DNA of 63,861 nucleotides from Corynebacterium sp. HMSC074A01. Lineage in GTDB: Bacteria > Actinomycetota > Actinomycetes > Mycobacteriales > Mycobacteriaceae. The stretch covers positions 1-63,861 of the forward strand of contig NZ_KV825600.1 in assembly GCF_001831515.1 (NCBI RefSeq). The letters run 5' to 3'. The notes under the pieces were generated by a model. It had not been told where the DNA came from and ran no database searches. It worked only from the letters and a program-made list of their open reading frames with translations. The translations under genes and the position numbers were made by a program. Within the stretch, counting starts at the first letter, position 1. Each line of letters starts with the position of its first letter. Shown here in pieces: positions 1 through 8,134 of the stretch.

Positions 1-1
1 A

Positions 2-382
2 TCAGGTGTCTACCTAACGGGGGTCAGGTCCATCGACGAAGTCACGCTCGGCACGACCAAAGCCGAAAAGCAACACATCGATGCCCACGCGATCCTTGAA
101 GAACTCGACCTTGCCGACCATGAGTCCGACCATCCGCAAGCGCTGTCTGGTGGGCAGCGCCAACGCCTGGTTATTGCTACAGCGCTTGCTGCGAACAAGA
201 AAGTTTACATCTTCGACGAACCCACGTCCGGTGTTGGCTACAAGCACCTTGTCGCGATTTCCCGAGTAATGCGTAAACTCGCTGACACTGGTGCCGTCGT
301 CATTGTCATCACCCACGACGCTGAACTCGTTACCGAGGTCGCCGACCATAGCGTCCGCCTTGACCAGATCAACGCCTGCTAA
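2..382 (+). CDS. ABC transporter ATP-binding protein (ECF-type), C-terminal part
   Basis: The frame is open from the window edge, so the N-terminus lies outside. The visible ~126 residues carry the second half of an ABC ATPase. The signature motif LSGGQRQRL is at about residue 48, the Walker B KVYIFDEPTSG at about 70, and the switch histidine in VITHD at about 107. The stretch after Walker B (SGVGYKHL) resembles the second ATPase module of energy-coupling-factor (vitamin or metal ion) importers, which often read SGLDYKHM. The usual D-loop aspartate is Gly here. A membrane partner would be expected upstream. The ABC ATPase assignment is firm; the ECF subtype is an inference from motif resemblance. 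Confidence 0.75.
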   Translation, partial: SGVYLTGVRSIDEVTLGTTKAEKQHIDAHAILEELDLADHESDHPQALSGGQRQRLVIATALAANKKVYIFDEPTSGVGYKHLVAISRVMRKLADTGAVVIVITHDAELVTEVADHSVRLDQINAC

Positions 383-507
383 CGCAAACGCTCGCTCAGC
401 CGAAAGAGAGGAAAGCGTTTCCGCAGGTCAGAGCTAATGCGCTATACACTCGCTAACGCAAGCGATTTTCTTGACCCCCTTGGGGCGTACGCGCTAACGC
501 AAACGCC
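378..507. repeat. Three copies of a GCTAACGCAAACGC-type short repeat
   Basis: GCTAACGCAAACGC occurs at 378-391, CGCTAACGCAAGCG at 451-464 and GCGCTAACGCAAACGCC at 491-507. The first overlaps the stop codon of the ABC gene. AAACGCT (386-392) and AGCGTTT (414-420) form an inverted repeat. The rest of 383-531 shows no gene. This could be part of a terminator region or a regulator-binding array; nothing in the sequence decides between them. Confidence 0.5.
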
Positions 508-531
508 TACTTATCATTTTCGACGTCATAG

Positions 532-605
532 TGGAGCCGGCGACGAGAATCGAACTCGCACTCTCAGCTTGGGAAGCTGATGTTCTACCACTAAACTACG
601 CCGGC
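532..605 (-). tRNA. tRNA-Gly(CCC)
   Basis: The minus strand folds as a complete cloverleaf. The acceptor arm GCCGGCG pairs with CGCCGGC, followed by discriminator T and an encoded CCA (532-534). The anticodon stem TCAGC/GCTGA encloses the loop TTCCCAA, giving anticodon CCC, which reads GGG glycine codons. The T arm contains GTTCGATTC. No repeat of its 3' end was noticed in the window, so there is no sign that it serves as an integration site here. Confidence 0.93.
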
Positions 606-683
606 ATCTGCCGCACAATGATACGCGCGACAATGGGGATACTGTAGCACCGTCCCTCCCTGAATCGGAAAACGAGCCTGCCG

Positions 684-689
684 TATGCT
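684..689 (+). promoter_or_regulatory. -10 box of dcd (leaderless)
   Basis: TATGCT ends 6 nt before the GTG start of dcd and no ribosome-binding site lies between, which fits a transcript that begins at the start codon. Confidence 0.45.
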
Positions 690-695
690 TGTGGC

Positions 696-1259
696 GTGCT
701 TCTTTCAGATCATGACATCCGTGACGCTATTGATTCCGGCCGCCTCGGCATCGACCCGTACGACGCTTCGCTGGTGCAGCCGAGCTCAATTGACGTGCGC
801 ATGGACAAGTTCTTCCGCGTCTTCAATAACTCGAAGTACACGCACATCGATCCGAAGCTGGAAATGCCGGATCTGACCACGGCAGTGGAGGTACCCGAGG
901 GCGAGGCCTTCGTGCTGCACCCGGGCGAGTTCGTCCTCGCGTCCACGTTGGAGCACTTCACACTGCCCGCGGACCTGGCTGGCCGCCTGGAGGGCAAGAG
1001 TTCGCTGGGCCGACTTGGCCTGCTCACGCACTCCACCGCGGGCTTCATTGACCCGGGTTTTTCCGGCCACATCACCCTCGAGCTGTCGAACGTGGCGAAC
1101 CTGCCGATCACGCTGTGGCCCGGCATGAAGGTCGGCCAGCTCGCCATCTTCAACATGTCCTCGCCCGCGGAAGTCCCGTACGGCTCTGGTGCGCTCGGCT
1201 CGAAGTACCAGGGCCAGCGCGGGCCCACGCCGTCGCGCGCGTACTTGAACTTCCGGTAG
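696..1259 (+). CDS. dcd: dCTP deaminase, probably bifunctional (dUMP-forming)
   Basis: This 187-residue protein removes the amino group of dCTP in pyrimidine deoxynucleotide synthesis. The block [16 protein letters not shown] (about residues 100-115) followed by [16 protein letters not shown] contains the substrate-binding Ser and Arg residues and the catalytic Glu of the family. The C-terminal [13 protein letters not shown] closes over the nucleotide. Length and these blocks match the M. tuberculosis enzyme (190 aa), which both deaminates and hydrolyses dCTP to dUMP, so bifunctionality is likely but inferred. The start is GTG with a -10 box immediately upstream. ugd follows, as in M. tuberculosis (Rv0321-Rv0322). 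Confidence 0.95.
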   Translation: MLLSDHDIRDAIDSGRLGIDPYDASLVQPSSIDVRMDKFFRVFNNSKYTHIDPKLEMPDLTTAVEVPEGEAFVLHPGEFVLASTLEHFTLPADLAGRLEGKSSLGRLGLLTHSTAGFIDPGFSGHITLELSNVANLPITLWPGMKVGQLAIFNMSSPAEVPYGSGALGSKYQGQRGPTPSRAYLNFR

Positions 1260-1260
1260 C

Positions 1261-1296
1261 CCTATTTTTCAAAAACAGCGGTTTTTGCAAAATAGG
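1261..1296. terminator. Near-perfect hairpin between dcd and ugd
   Basis: CCTATTTT-t-CAAAAAC, loop AGCG, then GTTTTTG-c-AAAATAGG form a 16-bp stem with a single internal mismatch. It begins 1 nt after the dcd stop. There is no external T-run, but the stem itself is AT-rich. The most likely role is termination of dcd. Confidence 0.6.
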
Positions 1297-1388
1297 ATCG
1301 CGTCTCGCGCTGCTTGTTTGCAACTTTGAAAAATACAGCGCCCAAGCCGCCCTACGCCCCTCACCCTGCCGTGTCCGACCCGACCGGG

Positions 1389-1394
1389 CATAAT
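1389..1394 (+). promoter_or_regulatory. -10 box of ugd (leaderless)
   Basis: CATAAT lies 8 nt before the ATG of ugd, without a ribosome-binding site between them. Confidence 0.4.
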
Positions 1395-1402
1395 AGGCAG
1401 TT

Positions 1403-2722
1403 ATGCGGATGACAGTAATTGGCACCGGATATCTCGGTGCAACCCACGCGGCATGCATGGCTGAACTTGGCCATGAGGTGCTGGGCGTGGACGTAGACCA
1501 AGAAAAGATCGATCAGCTCAAGGCCGGAAAGGTCCCGTTCTACGAGCCGGGCCTGCCGGAGGTACTTGAGCGCAACATGGCCGCTGGTCGCCTGGATTTC
1601 ACCACCTCATACGAGGAGGCAGCGGCCTTCGGCAATGTCCACTTCATCGGCGTTGGGACCCCGCAGCAGCGCGGCTCTTACGCGGCGGATACTCGCTACG
1701 TGGAGGCCGTGATCGATTCGTTGGTGCCGCACCTGGAGGGTGCGCACGTCATCTTTGGTAAGTCGACGGTGCCGGTGGGTACCGCCGCGGCGCTGCAGGA
1801 GCGCGCAAATAACCTCGCCGCTCCGGGAACCACTGTGGAGATCGCGTGGAACCCGGAGTTTCTGCGCGAAGGCTACGCGGTCAAGGACACGATTGAGCCG
1901 GACCGCATTGTGCTGGGCACTCGCCCGGAAGATTCGCAGGCAGAGGCCATTGCGCGCGAGGTCTACGCGACCCCGCTATCCAATGACACCCCGTTCATCC
2001 TCACCGATCTGCAGACTGCGGAGCTGGTGAAGGTGTCCGCCAACGCCTTTTTGGCCACGAAGATCTCGTTCATCAACGCGGTCAGTGAGGTCTGCGAGAT
2101 TGTGGGCGCGGACGTGACCAAGCTGGCCGACGCCATTGGCTACGACGACCGGATTGGCCGCAAGTTCCTGGGCGCGGGCCTGGGCTTCGGCGGCGGCTGC
2201 CTGCCGAAGGACATTCGCGCGTTCATGGCTCGCGCGGGCGAGCTGGGCGCGGACCAGGCACTGACCTTCCTGCGCGAGGTGGACGCGGTGAACATGCGTC
2301 GCCGCGAGCGCGTGGTGGACATAGCGCGCGCGGAGCTGGGCAGCCTGATCGGCCGCCGCATCACGGTCCTCGGCGCGGCGTTTAAGCCGAACTCGGACGA
2401 TGTGCGCGATTCGCCGGCGCTCGCGGTCGCGGGCCAGCTCTCGCTCGCGGGTGCCGCGGTGCGCGTCTTTGACCCGGAGGCGATGGACAACGCCCGCCGC
2501 GTGTTCCCCACGCTGGACTACGCGGACACGCTCGAGGACGCGCTCGCTGGCGCTGAGCTGGTCATTCTCGCCACCGAGTGGAAGCAGTTCAAGGAGATGG
2601 ATCCTGTCGCTTCGGCGAAGCTCGTGGAGCAGCCGCTGCTTATCGACGGCCGCAACGTCCTCGACGTCCCCACCTGGCAGCAGGCGGGCTGGACCATGCG
2701 GGCCCTGGGGCGGAACCTGTAG
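1403..2722 (+). CDS. ugd: UDP-glucose 6-dehydrogenase
   Basis: This enzyme oxidises UDP-glucose to UDP-glucuronate with two NAD+, supplying uronic acid for cell-envelope glycans. The 439 residues start with a Rossmann loop GTGYLG (about residues 7-12). The central catalytic cysteine is in GFGGGCLPKD at about residue 266. The C-terminal domain has the usual AFKPNSDDVRDSP block that binds the UDP-sugar. Length is normal for the family. It follows dcd on the same strand but has its own probable leaderless promoter after the hairpin at 1261-1296. Confidence 0.93.
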   Translation: MRMTVIGTGYLGATHAACMAELGHEVLGVDVDQEKIDQLKAGKVPFYEPGLPEVLERNMAAGRLDFTTSYEEAAAFGNVHFIGVGTPQQRGSYAADTRYVEAVIDSLVPHLEGAHVIFGKSTVPVGTAAALQERANNLAAPGTTVEIAWNPEFLREGYAVKDTIEPDRIVLGTRPEDSQAEAIAREVYATPLSNDTPFILTDLQTAELVKVSANAFLATKISFINAVSEVCEIVGADVTKLADAIGYDDRIGRKFLGAGLGFGGGCLPKDIRAFMARAGELGADQALTFLREVDAVNMRRRERVVDIARAELGSLIGRRITVLGAAFKPNSDDVRDSPALAVAGQLSLAGAAVRVFDPEAMDNARRVFPTLDYADTLEDALAGAELVILATEWKQFKEMDPVASAKLVEQPLLIDGRNVLDVPTWQQAGWTMRALGRNL

Positions 2723-2754
2723 AACTCGCCGCTTCCGGGGTGCATGATGGAGGT

Positions 2755-4290
2755 ATGGCTGAAGAAAAATCTGCACCCCTTGTCAAAGGCGCCCTCGGTG
2801 CCGCTGCGGCGGCGCTCGGCGGGGTTGCCGTCCACGATCTGACGCAGCAGAAGTACCCAGTGCTGCGGAACTACCCGGTGCTGGGGCACATGCGTTACCT
2901 GCTCACGGATCTTGGCCCAGAGCTGCGCCAATACTTCATTGAGCGGGACTGGGACGGCCGCCCCTTCAACCGGGACCAGCGCAACGCCATCTACGAGCGC
3001 GCCAAGGGGATACAGAGCGAGACTGCTTTCGGCACGGTGCAAAACGTGCGCGAACCTGGCCACGAGTACCTGGTGCACTCGGTCGCGCCGGTCGCGCAGC
3101 CGGATGAGCCGCCGCGCACGCTCATCGGGGGCAAGGACTGCGCGAAGCCTTATTCGATGTCGCTGATGAACGTTTCGGCGATGAGTTTCGGTTCGCTGTC
3201 GCGCAACGCGATCCGGGCGCTGAACAAGGGCGCGGAACTCGGCGGGTTCGCCCACGATACTGGCGAGGGCGGGCTGAGTCCGTACCACATGGAAAACAAC
3301 GGCGACCTGATCTGGGAGCTGGGTACCGGCTACTTCTGCGCGCGCACTCCGGACGGCGACTTCGATCCCGCACAATTCCGCGAGAAGGCCGCGAATGACC
3401 AGGTTAAGATGGTGGAGCTGAAGCTGAGCCAGGGCGCGAAGCCCGGCATTGGCGGCGTGCTGCCGGCGGACAAGATCACCGAAGAAGTTTCGCAGATTCG
3501 CGGGGTTCCGCGCGGGCAGGACTGCATTAGCCCGGCCCGCCACCGCGTCTTTTCCACGCCGACCGAGCTGATCGAATTCATTGCGCAGATGCGCGAGCTC
3601 TCTGGCGGCAAGCCCGCGGGCTTCAAGTTATGCGTGGGTAGTCGTCGAGAAGTGCTCGCGATCTGCAAGGCGATGCGCGAGGTGGGCACCGCCCCGGACT
3701 TCATCGTGGTCGACGGCTCCGAGGGCGGCACGGGTGCGGCCCCGATCGACTTCGAGGACCACGTGGGCATGCCGCTGACGCACGGGCTGATGACGGTGCA
3801 CAATGCGCTCGTCGGCACTGGCCTGCGCGACCAGGTCAAGATCGGCGCGTCGGGCAAGGTCGCGGGCGGTTCGGACATCGTGATGCGCCTGATTCAGGGT
3901 GCCGACTTCACCAACGCCGCGCGCGCCATGATGATGGCGCTCGGCTGCATCCAGGCGCAGCGCTGCCACACCGGCAAGTGCCCCTCGGGCGTGGCCACGC
4001 AGGACCCGCGCCGCAACCGCGCGATCGTGGTGGAGGAGAAGTCGCGCGCCGTCTACAACTTCCAGAAGGCGACGGTTGCGCAGGCCGTTCGGCTGATGGC
4101 GTCGATGGGGGTCAGCGACCCGGCGGAGCTTACCCCGGCGATGCTGCGCCGCAACGTCTCGCCCACCGAGGCCCGCTCGTATGCGGAACTCTACGAGTGG
4201 CTCGCTCAGGGGCAGCTGCTTGATAGCGCCCCGGCGTCCTGGGCCGACGACTGGCAGGCAGCCTCCGCGGACACCTTCCGCCCGGTGTAG
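2755..4290 (+). CDS. FMN-binding glutamate synthase-family protein
   Basis: The product is 511 aa. It corresponds to the central and FMN domains of glutamate synthase without the glutaminase domain. One N-terminal hydrophobic stretch (GALGAAAAALGGVAV) suggests a membrane tether. Visible marks are the GltB-like core (SMSFGSLS, EGGLSPYH, KPGIGG, VVDGSEGGTGAAP, KIGASGKVAGG) and a cysteine cluster CHTGKCPSGVA near residue 405. Real GltB is about 1500 aa, so this stand-alone protein is an oxidoreductase of uncertain substrate. The ATG at 2755 follows GGAGG and agrees with the homologous N-terminus; the frame is open upstream inside ugd. A bidirectional hairpin follows. Confidence 0.8.
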   Translation: MAEEKSAPLVKGALGAAAAALGGVAVHDLTQQKYPVLRNYPVLGHMRYLLTDLGPELRQYFIERDWDGRPFNRDQRNAIYERAKGIQSETAFGTVQNVREPGHEYLVHSVAPVAQPDEPPRTLIGGKDCAKPYSMSLMNVSAMSFGSLSRNAIRALNKGAELGGFAHDTGEGGLSPYHMENNGDLIWELGTGYFCARTPDGDFDPAQFREKAANDQVKMVELKLSQGAKPGIGGVLPADKITEEVSQIRGVPRGQDCISPARHRVFSTPTELIEFIAQMRELSGGKPAGFKLCVGSRREVLAICKAMREVGTAPDFIVVDGSEGGTGAAPIDFEDHVGMPLTHGLMTVHNALVGTGLRDQVKIGASGKVAGGSDIVMRLIQGADFTNAARAMMMALGCIQAQRCHTGKCPSGVATQDPRRNRAIVVEEKSRAVYNFQKATVAQAVRLMASMGVSDPAELTPAMLRRNVSPTEARSYAELYEWLAQGQLLDSAPASWADDWQAASADTFRPV

Positions 4291-4324
4291 GGCCGCAACG
4301 CCCGTGGTAGGCGGGCGTGCAAAA

Positions 4325-4355
4325 AGTTCCCGGGTTCGCCTTGAAACCGGGAACT
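4325..4355. terminator. Bidirectional terminator between convergent genes
   Basis: AGTTCCCGG pairs with CCGGGAACT. It is preceded by AAAA and followed by ATTTT, so it can end transcription of the FMN protein (+) and of the ABC-F gene (-). Confidence 0.75.
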
Positions 4356-4379
4356 ATTTTCGGGAAAAGGCCCATAACA

Positions 4380-5909
4380 TCAGGTCAAATCATCGATGGA
4401 AACTTCCCTGTCAAGGTTCATACGCTCACAGAAGTCTTCGTCGTGGCTGACGAGAAGAAGCGCACCTGCATAACTCTCAAGAGCGGAGACAAGCCAGTTC
4501 ACGGTTGAGATATCGATGTTGTTGGTGGGCTCGTCGAGAAGCAATAGCTGCGGAGCAGGCGACGAAAGAAGAACACGGGCAAACTCGACGCGGAAACGCT
4601 CACCACCCGAAAGCGTTCCGATAGGCGCGTGGACAGTCTCATTCTGAAACAACAATTGCGCGAGTTGGTCCCGAATATACTGCGGATCAGCAGAGGCGTT
4701 AGCCTCCGAGACCAACTCCAAGACTGACCGGTTGGGGTCAAGAACAATGCGCTGCCGGAGGTACCCCACATTTTCAATCACGTACCCCGCGCCTCCGTCT
4801 GCAACAGAGTTGAGCAGGGTCGTCTTTCCGCTGCCGTTCGGTCCAGTGATCCGGACACGCTCGGGGCCCACAACAGTGAGTCCTGGGAATTCCATAACGC
4901 GGGTTCCGTTCGGAAGCGCCGTTCCGGGAAGCTCAATGTACACATGTTGATCGTCGCGAACCTTGTCTTGCGCGTGACGATACTCAGCGAGAGACGACTC
5001 CACAGACTCGGCATGAGCCGCACCACGCCGAGCAGCAGTCTTCTCAGACCGATCCTTGTCCAGCCCCATCGCCATGCCAGGTTTACGATTGTTAGCAGCG
5101 AACTTCTTTCCGCGACGAGCGTCCCGAGCAATGCGAGTTTGCATCGCCTCACGCTCTCGAACCTGCCTACTGTGAATCGTCTTCTTTTCCCGAACCTCCC
5201 GCATCGCTGCATCTTGTTCATTGGCCAGAGCTTCACGGTAGGCGGAGTAGTTACCGGGGAAAAGACGAAGCTTCCCGTCGTGAAGTTCTGCAATTTCGTC
5301 CACGGAATCCAACAAGTCGCGATCGTGGCTCACCACAATCGCAGGAACAGTGGATTTGGAAAGAGCGCGGATTAGCTGGGCTTTCGCTTCCGCATCGAGG
5401 TTGTTCGTGGGCTCGTCCATGACAATGAAATCGGGGTTGTCAGCCATGAGCGCAGCTAGTGCAACACGAACAGCCTCTCCACCGGACAGTGTAGACAGCG
5501 GCCTATCCAGGTTGAGCTCGAGTTCATGCGCTGACAACACAGCCCGAGTCTCTTCGGCAGCATCCCACCGGTCACCGATGAGCTCGAACAATTCGGGATT
5601 GAACTGGCCACCTTCGATGGCGCTGATTGCCTCGATGATTTCGGTGATCCCAAAGACGTCTGAAACCGTAGTGTCCAGTTGCAGTCCAAGATCCTGAGGT
5701 AGGTAAGCGATTTTCGACGGGCGCTCGACCGAACCAGTGCTCGGTTGCAGCTCGCCGAGGATGACCCTGATCAGACTCGTTTTTCCGGAACCGTTATCGC
5801 CGATCAGGCCGGTCAGGTGACTTAAAAAAATGGCTTTTAAGTCCGAGAAGCAGGGGGATCCGTTAGGCCACTCGAGGGAGACGTTATTCAGGGAAATAGG
5901 CATGCTCAT
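4380..5909 (-). CDS. ABC-F family ATPase (ribosome-protection type)
   Basis: The 509-residue soluble protein has two ABC domains and no membrane segment. Walker A motifs are GDNGSGKTS (about residue 37) and GPNGSGKTT (about 360). Signatures are LSGGEAVRV and LSGGERFRV, and each domain has DEPTNN followed by SHD. Between the domains lies a charged, Arg/Lys-rich linker of about 80 residues, which in this family reaches the ribosomal peptidyl-transferase centre. Such proteins either displace ribosome-targeting antibiotics or act in translation. Base composition is visibly less GC-rich than the flanking genes, suggesting acquisition. The start codon has only a weak ribosome-binding site, whereas a tiny upstream ORF has a strong one (see 5928-5954), which favours a resistance-type, inducible gene. 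The drug specificity cannot be read from the sequence. Confidence 0.85.
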   Translation of the reverse strand: MSMPISLNNVSLEWPNGSPCFSDLKAIFLSHLTGLIGDNGSGKTSLIRVILGELQPSTGSVERPSKIAYLPQDLGLQLDTTVSDVFGITEIIEAISAIEGGQFNPELFELIGDRWDAAEETRAVLSAHELELNLDRPLSTLSGGEAVRVALAALMADNPDFIVMDEPTNNLDAEAKAQLIRALSKSTVPAIVVSHDRDLLDSVDEIAELHDGKLRLFPGNYSAYREALANEQDAAMREVREKKTIHSRQVREREAMQTRIARDARRGKKFAANNRKPGMAMGLDKDRSEKTAARRGAAHAESVESSLAEYRHAQDKVRDDQHVYIELPGTALPNGTRVMEFPGLTVVGPERVRITGPNGSGKTTLLNSVADGGAGYVIENVGYLRQRIVLDPNRSVLELVSEANASADPQYIRDQLAQLLFQNETVHAPIGTLSGGERFRVEFARVLLSSPAPQLLLLDEPTNNIDISTVNWLVSALESYAGALLLVSHDEDFCERMNLDREVSIDDLT

Positions 5910-5927
5910 TCAACTTTCTGTTTCGTG

Positions 5928-5954
5928 TTAGGCGGAAACACGGAACTTGAGCAC
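5928..5954 (-). CDS. Putative 8-codon leader peptide of the ABC-F gene
   Basis: GTG CTC AAG TTC CGT GTT TCC GCC TAA encodes MLKFRVSA. An ideal ribosome-binding site, AAGGAAGGAA (5961-5970), lies 6 nt upstream. The ORF ends 18 nt before the ABC-F start. Its 3' half lies in a hairpin, CGTGTT/AACACG (5924-5942). Short peptides of this kind regulate erm and msr genes by drug-dependent ribosome stalling. The arrangement is seen directly; the regulatory role is inferred. Confidence 0.45.
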   Translation of the reverse strand: MLKFRVSA

Positions 5955-5989
5955 GGCCTATTCCTTCCTTCGGGGACAGTTCCTCGTCG

Positions 5990-6018
5990 ATACTATGACA
6001 GTGTCCGTCGGGGGTCAA
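5990..6018 (-). promoter_or_regulatory. Sigma-A type promoter of the ABC-F gene
   Basis: On the minus strand TTGACC (6013-6018) and TAGTAT (5990-5995) are separated by 17 nt. The transcript would start near 5983, giving a leader of about 74 nt that contains the small ORF. Confidence 0.6.
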
Positions 6019-6071
6019 GGGGTTTGCGCTGCTGTAAGTCGGGATAGGTGATGGTTTGAAGGTGGACCGCG

Positions 6072-6100
6072 GCTGACAGATTGCGGCGGAATCTGTCAGC
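6072..6100 (-). terminator. Strong hairpin downstream of alaT
   Basis: GCTGACAGATT and AATCTGTCAGC form a perfect 11-bp stem with a 7-nt loop, 36 nt beyond the alaT stop. There is no T-run. It most likely marks the end of the DUF1707-alaT transcript and lies upstream of the ABC-F promoter. Confidence 0.5.
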
Positions 6101-6136
6101 GACCGGCAGCGGCACCCAACCGCCAACAAACGACCC

Positions 6137-7423
6137 CTAGTGCTGGTGGTAATCGGCCAGGAAGTTGCCTAGGCGCTCGAGGGCGTTTTCCAACTGGGAC
6201 GCCCAGGGCAGCGTCACTACGCGGGAGTGATCTGGTGTGGGGTAGTTAAACCCGCGGCCCTGCACCATCAAGATCTTCTCTGATTTGAGCAGGTCCAGCA
6301 TGAAGCGCTCGTCGTCGTGGATGTTGTACATCTCCGTGTCGATCTTCGGGAAGCAATAGAGCGCGCCTTTCGGCTCCACCACGGAGATACCCGGGATCTC
6401 GCGCAGCTTGCGCACCGCCACGTCGCGCTGCTTGCGCAGGCGGCCGCCCTCGCCGGTGAGCTCGAAGATGGACTGGCGCCCGCCGAGCGCGACCTGGATC
6501 GCGTGCTGGCCCGGCACGTTCGCGCACAGGCGCGTGCCGGAGAGCAGGTCGAGGCCCTCGATGAAGCCCTTGGCGCGGCGGCGCGGGCCCGTAATCACCA
6601 TCCAGCCTGCGCGGTAGCCGCATACGCGGTAGGCCTTGGACAGGCCGTTAAACGTCAGGGTGATGACGTCGGGGGCGACTTCGGCCATGGAGATGTGCTG
6701 CGCATCGTCGTAAAGCACGCGGTCGTAGATCTCGTCGGAAAAGATCATCAGCTCGTGCTCGCGCGCGATGTCGGCGATGCCCTCGAGCACCTCGCGGGAG
6801 TAGACGGCACCGGTCGGGTTGTTCGGGTTGATCACCACGATCGCCTTCGTCTTGGAAGTCACCTTGGAGCGGATGTCCTCCAGCGAGGGGTTCCAATTGT
6901 CCTCCTCATCGCAGGTGTAGTGGACGACCTTGCCGCCGGCCAGGGTGGAGGCGGCGGTCCACAGCGGGTAGTCGGGGGCGGGGATGAGGATCTCGTCGCC
7001 GTCGTTCAGCGCGGCCTGGGTGACCATGCTGATCAGCTCGGACACGCCGTTGCCCAGGTAGACGTCGTCGATGTCGAGGGGCGGGAAGTCGTCGATAAGC
7101 TCGTAGCGCGTGACCACGGCACGGCGGGCCGAGGGGATGCCCTTGGAGGTGGTGTAGCCCTGTGAGGTGGGCAGGTTGGCGATCATGTCGCGCATGATCA
7201 CGTCCGGGGCCTCGAAGCCGAAGACGGCAGGGTTGCCTGTGTTGAGCTTGAGGATGGTGTGGCCGTCGCGCTCCATCTCCTCAGCGGTGGCGGACACCGG
7301 GCCGCGAATGTCGTAGAAGACGTTCTTCAGCTTCTCCGCCTGATCGAAGTGGCGGTGCGGGCGCGGCTTCTTAGCCTTCGCCGGTTTGGGTTGCGGGGCG
7401 GATTCATCCTTTTTTGTGGCCAT
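6137..7423 (-). CDS. alaT: Alanine/aspartate-type aminotransferase (class I, PLP)
   Basis: A 428-residue fold-type I aminotransferase that moves amino groups between alanine, pyruvate and 2-oxo acids. The PLP lysine is in NGLSKAYRVCGYRAGW at about residue 261. NPNNPTGAVY and SDEIYDR hold the cofactor ring, and the C-terminal SRVVTLPW supplies the substrate-carboxylate Arg. The N-terminus has an extra Lys/Pro-rich tail of about 25 residues, as in C. glutamicum AlaT (437 aa). In M. tuberculosis the homologue is Rv0337c (aspC). It lies 9 nt after the DUF1707 gene and is probably co-transcribed with it. Confidence 0.88.
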   Translation of the reverse strand: MATKKDESAPQPKPAKAKKPRPHRHFDQAEKLKNVFYDIRGPVSATAEEMERDGHTILKLNTGNPAVFGFEAPDVIMRDMIANLPTSQGYTTSKGIPSARRAVVTRYELIDDFPPLDIDDVYLGNGVSELISMVTQAALNDGDEILIPAPDYPLWTAASTLAGGKVVHYTCDEEDNWNPSLEDIRSKVTSKTKAIVVINPNNPTGAVYSREVLEGIADIAREHELMIFSDEIYDRVLYDDAQHISMAEVAPDVITLTFNGLSKAYRVCGYRAGWMVITGPRRRAKGFIEGLDLLSGTRLCANVPGQHAIQVALGGRQSIFELTGEGGRLRKQRDVAVRKLREIPGISVVEPKGALYCFPKIDTEMYNIHDDERFMLDLLKSEKILMVQGRGFNYPTPDHSRVVTLPWASQLENALERLGNFLADYHQH

Positions 7424-7432
7424 AGGGCCATG

Positions 7433-8053
7433 CTAGTCACGGCGGCGGAACTTGTTCAGAGATTCCTGCGCAAAATTCAGAGTGTCGCCCGTGAGCCGGT
7501 CGATCTGCTCGCGGCGCTCGATCTTGCGCTGCGCCGCGTCGTAAGCACGGTCGGCCTCCAGCTCCAGCTGCTTCGCGCGCACTAAACGACGCTGCGAGCG
7601 CTCCATCTCGCGCAACGAAGGGCTGTACCAGCTGTCTGGGCCGACCTTCATGACGTAGAGCAGGATGAATAGTACCGGGATCACGGCGAGCAAGACAGGA
7701 GCGTTAATTGCGACGGCGGCGGTGAAGCTGCCGATCGCGCCGAGCCAGAAGATGCCGGCGCGCATGCGTCGGCCGGAACGGCGTGCCTCCACGATCTCGC
7801 GGGCGCTGAAGACGGGCACGTCCTGCTGCACCTGGGCGACGTCCGTTGAGCCGAAAGAGGGGCGCTGCGGCAGGTCGGCGAACAGGGGAGCGAGGTCCGT
7901 GCGTGTGACCGCGGTGGTGCAGGCCTGGCAGCGCTCGTCGTACTCCTGCATGCTCAGTCGGCCCTCGCCCAGCGCGTTGCCGAGCGCGGTCATGGCCGCG
8001 GTGCGGTCGGCGTCAGAAAGGCGCACGTGATCTGGCTGGCGGGCACTGGTCAT
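7433..8053 (-). CDS. DUF1707 (SHOCT-like) membrane protein
   Basis: This 206-aa protein opens with the DUF1707 motif (VRLSDADRTAAMTALGNALG, then GRLSMQEYDERC), an actinobacterial N-terminal domain of unknown function. Two hydrophobic segments follow at about residues 104-135, and the C-terminal third is a charged helical region rich in Arg/Glu. It is expected to sit in the cytoplasmic membrane with both ends inside. It precedes alaT by 9 nt, so the two are likely in one operon, but nothing links them functionally. Confidence 0.75.
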   Translation of the reverse strand: MTSARQPDHVRLSDADRTAAMTALGNALGEGRLSMQEYDERCQACTTAVTRTDLAPLFADLPQRPSFGSTDVAQVQQDVPVFSAREIVEARRSGRRMRAGIFWLGAIGSFTAAVAINAPVLLAVIPVLFILLYVMKVGPDSWYSPSLREMERSQRRLVRAKQLELEADRAYDAAQRKIERREQIDRLTGDTLNFAQESLNKFRRRD

Positions 8054-8091
8054 GAGGGAAACGAGCTCCTTTGGTTCAAACGCATAAAGAA

Positions 8092-8117
8092 AAGGGCCGG
8101 AGGCGTCTCCGACCCTT
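8092..8117 (-). terminator. Intrinsic terminator after the PstS-like gene
   Basis: On the minus strand AAGGGTCGGAG and CTCCGGCCCTT pair (one G-T pair) and are followed by TTCTTTAT, 17 nt beyond the stop at 8135. Confidence 0.7.
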
Positions 8118-8134
8118 CAAAGTTTAACACTTGC

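Noticed and set aside
532..605. tRNA-Gly as an attachment site for an integrated element
   Set aside because: No integrase gene and no repeated tRNA 3' end were seen in the window.
5820..5832. A run of seven A within the ABC-F N-terminus, a possible frameshift site
   Set aside because: The reading frame continues through it into the Walker A motif with family-like sequence, so no frameshift is needed.
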